From Chromera velia (Eukaryota > Sar > Chromeraceae), in the NCBI GenBank assembly GCA_018398765.1, contig JAHBMJ010002664.1:1-17011 (forward strand): a stretch of 17,011 nt of DNA, in the 5' to 3' direction. A program made the translations under genes and the position numbers. Every line of letters begins with the position of its first letter. Within the stretch, counting starts at the first letter, position 1. Below, piece after piece: positions 15,823-17,011 of the stretch. A model generated the notes under the pieces. That model searched no databases, had not been told where the DNA came from, and was given only the letters and a program-made list of their open reading frames with translations.

Positions 15823-16198
15823 CTGCGTAGAGACAGAAGGGGGAAAGACAAGAGGGGAGGAGGCTTTCTTTTTCTGTTGCTTCTGAAGCTGCGCAGGATT
15901 GTGGAAAGGGACATGCGATGGAGGAGAAGTTACTCCAGAGAGTGTACCTTATCGATCAATGTCACTATGTTCTCTTTTGAGAGGAATAGGAGGGAGACGG
16001 CTGCGTAAAGAAGTTGATGAGACAGGCTGAACCCACGGATCGGTAGTGCTGTATTCTCTCTTCATACTGACCTTCTCGAAGTTCATGCTTGTTATAGTTG
16101 AGGATCGAGTGGTCGAGGGTTGCTTGAGGAGTCAGGTTTCACTGTGATGGTTGGTTCTTATATGTAGGTGTACACACAAGGGCCCATGCAGTCAGGTG
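15823..16198. other. Probable 5' part of the minus-strand gene
   Basis: Contains minus-strand pieces such as MNFEK followed by GTCAGT (near 16080) and SLLFLSKENIVTLIDK followed by GTACAC (near 15950-16003). I cannot join them in phase with the 15695-15822 exon. Confidence 0.25.
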
Positions 16199-16777
16199 TC
16201 AGCAGTAAAGCATTCGGACGCATGACGAGAATAGAACGGAAGATTTAATTAGACAAAAACGGAACTGACTGACTGTCTCGTTCGGAAAGTCAGTGCCTTG
16301 CTCCTCCTCGGCTGAGTCAAAGGAAGACAGAGGGAACTGGGGGAGGATGGGCTTGGATCCTTCACACACCCAACGGTACCGGCCATTGAGTGCACTCTCT
16401 CCCTGGCCCAAACGAGTCATTCCGATCACACAGGGCAGTAGTGATGGATTCGACTGGGCCTGGACCTCAAGCGACGCCGCAAGGCGGCCGCCGTCGACGT
16501 CGTCTTCCTCGTGAGGGAACTTTCTGGCTCCACCAGGCAGGGCGTGCCAAGCGTGCGGTGGGGGTGTGTTTGGGTGAAGACAATTTAACCAGTCTGAGTA
16601 CTGCAGGTGCCTCAAGGGGTGTTTGGAGTGCTTGGACTGTGTGGGATGCCTCTGCGTTGGCACCGGTGGTCGGGTCTCCGAGGCGAAACACCACCGACAT
16701 GTGATAGGCCCCGGCATCAAAACACTCCAACGACTCCTCTGCACGTACGGAGCAATGTCAGAGACACAGAGAGGCAC
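16199..16777 (-). CDS. Unrecognised ORF, 192 aa
   Basis: Open from ATG 16777 to the stop at 16199. The middle part looks protein-like: KFPHEEDDVDGGRLAASLEV, then LPCVIGMTRLGQGESALNGR and SSFDSAEEEQGTDFPNE. After NET a GTCAGTCAGT could be a donor, in which case the last ~25 residues are intronic. The first ~60 residues (His/Pro-rich) are doubtful, and an overlapping frame (YHMSVVFRLGDPTTGA) is also plausible there. No family is recognised. Confidence 0.38.
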   Translation of the reverse strand: MPLCVSDIAPYVQRSRWSVLMPGPITCRWCFASETRPPVPTQRHPTQSKHSKHPLRHLQYSDWLNCLHPNTPPPHAWHALPGGARKFPHEEDDVDGGRLAASLEVQAQSNPSLLPCVIGMTRLGQGESALNGRYRWVCEGSKPILPQFPLSSFDSAEEEQGTDFPNETVSQFRFCLIKSSVLFSSCVRMLYC

Positions 16778-17011
16778 AAGCAGAGAGATTTTGTTCTGAC
16801 ATTCATGTGACCTTTTTTTGGCGCTTTACAAGAGTTTTCATGTAGCAATGCAGACAGTGCACTTATACTGGATTGAAATCACTCAAACAGACTCTTGGAC
16901 ATGAATTTGTAAGGATCGACTCTGCAAGCAATCACGAAAAGGATCGATGCTCCTTCCCAGGTCCCATGGCGGAAACGAACATGTTCGGATCCGCGGAAAA
17001 ATTGCACTTTT
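16778..17011. other. Right edge, no gene seen
   Basis: No convincing frame or motif up to the window end. Confidence 0.4.

Noticed and set aside
1-17011. tRNA, rRNA, CRISPR, bacterial operon signals
   Set aside because: None seen; the window is eukaryotic in gene structure.

Overview
This is a eukaryotic nuclear window. It has GT-AG introns with pyrimidine-rich acceptors, Ser-rich and Lys/Glu-rich protein segments, an AATAAA-type 3' end, and no operons, ribosome-binding sites, tRNA or rRNA. The base mix, frequent G/C homopolymers and style of introns fit a protist or alga. A chromerid-like alveolate is my guess, but nothing in the sequence proves it.

Left edge (1-670): AT-rich DNA, then a minus-strand remnant with two zinc-knuckle-like clusters, as in retroelement Gag proteins.

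Centre (671-6326): the most interesting part. Two ~119-bp repeats in opposite orientation (671-789 and 6209-6326) bound a convergent pair of unrecognised multi-exon genes. Gene 1 (+, 1051-3754) encodes a Lys/Ser-rich helical protein. Gene 2 (-, 6139-4327) encodes a protein with an N-terminal PCNA-binding (PIP-box) motif. Between their 3' ends lie an AT-rich stretch with a 20-bp palindrome and a GC-rich hairpin. The layout looks like a ~5.66-kb terminal-inverted-repeat mobile element of a type I cannot name. I see no target-site duplication and no DDE transposase signature, so this is a hypothesis. Gene 1 carries a frame change exactly at CCC-TGA, and each gene has one in-frame TGA with coding-like sequence on both sides.

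Right side (6327-17011): a mosaic of mostly minus-strand gene pieces, many present twice. They include paired exons of one family at 7.5 and 13.3 kb, a MYND-finger pseudogene at 8.5 kb with a related 5' exon at 6.8 kb, a retroelement integrase remnant at 8.8-9.3 kb, a Pro/Asn-rich ORF at 9.4-10.3 kb with a damaged second copy at 11.0-11.4 kb, and a gene at 12.2-13.4 kb whose 3' exons splice in phase through introns of 39, 216 and 28 nt. That gene has a decayed paralogue at 14.4-14.95 kb containing an RCC1-like remnant. A tandemly duplicated exon plus donor lies at 13.7-13.9 kb, and unassigned exons lie at 15.4-16.8 kb. The pattern suggests local duplication and decay. All assignments come from reading the sequence; no database search was possible.
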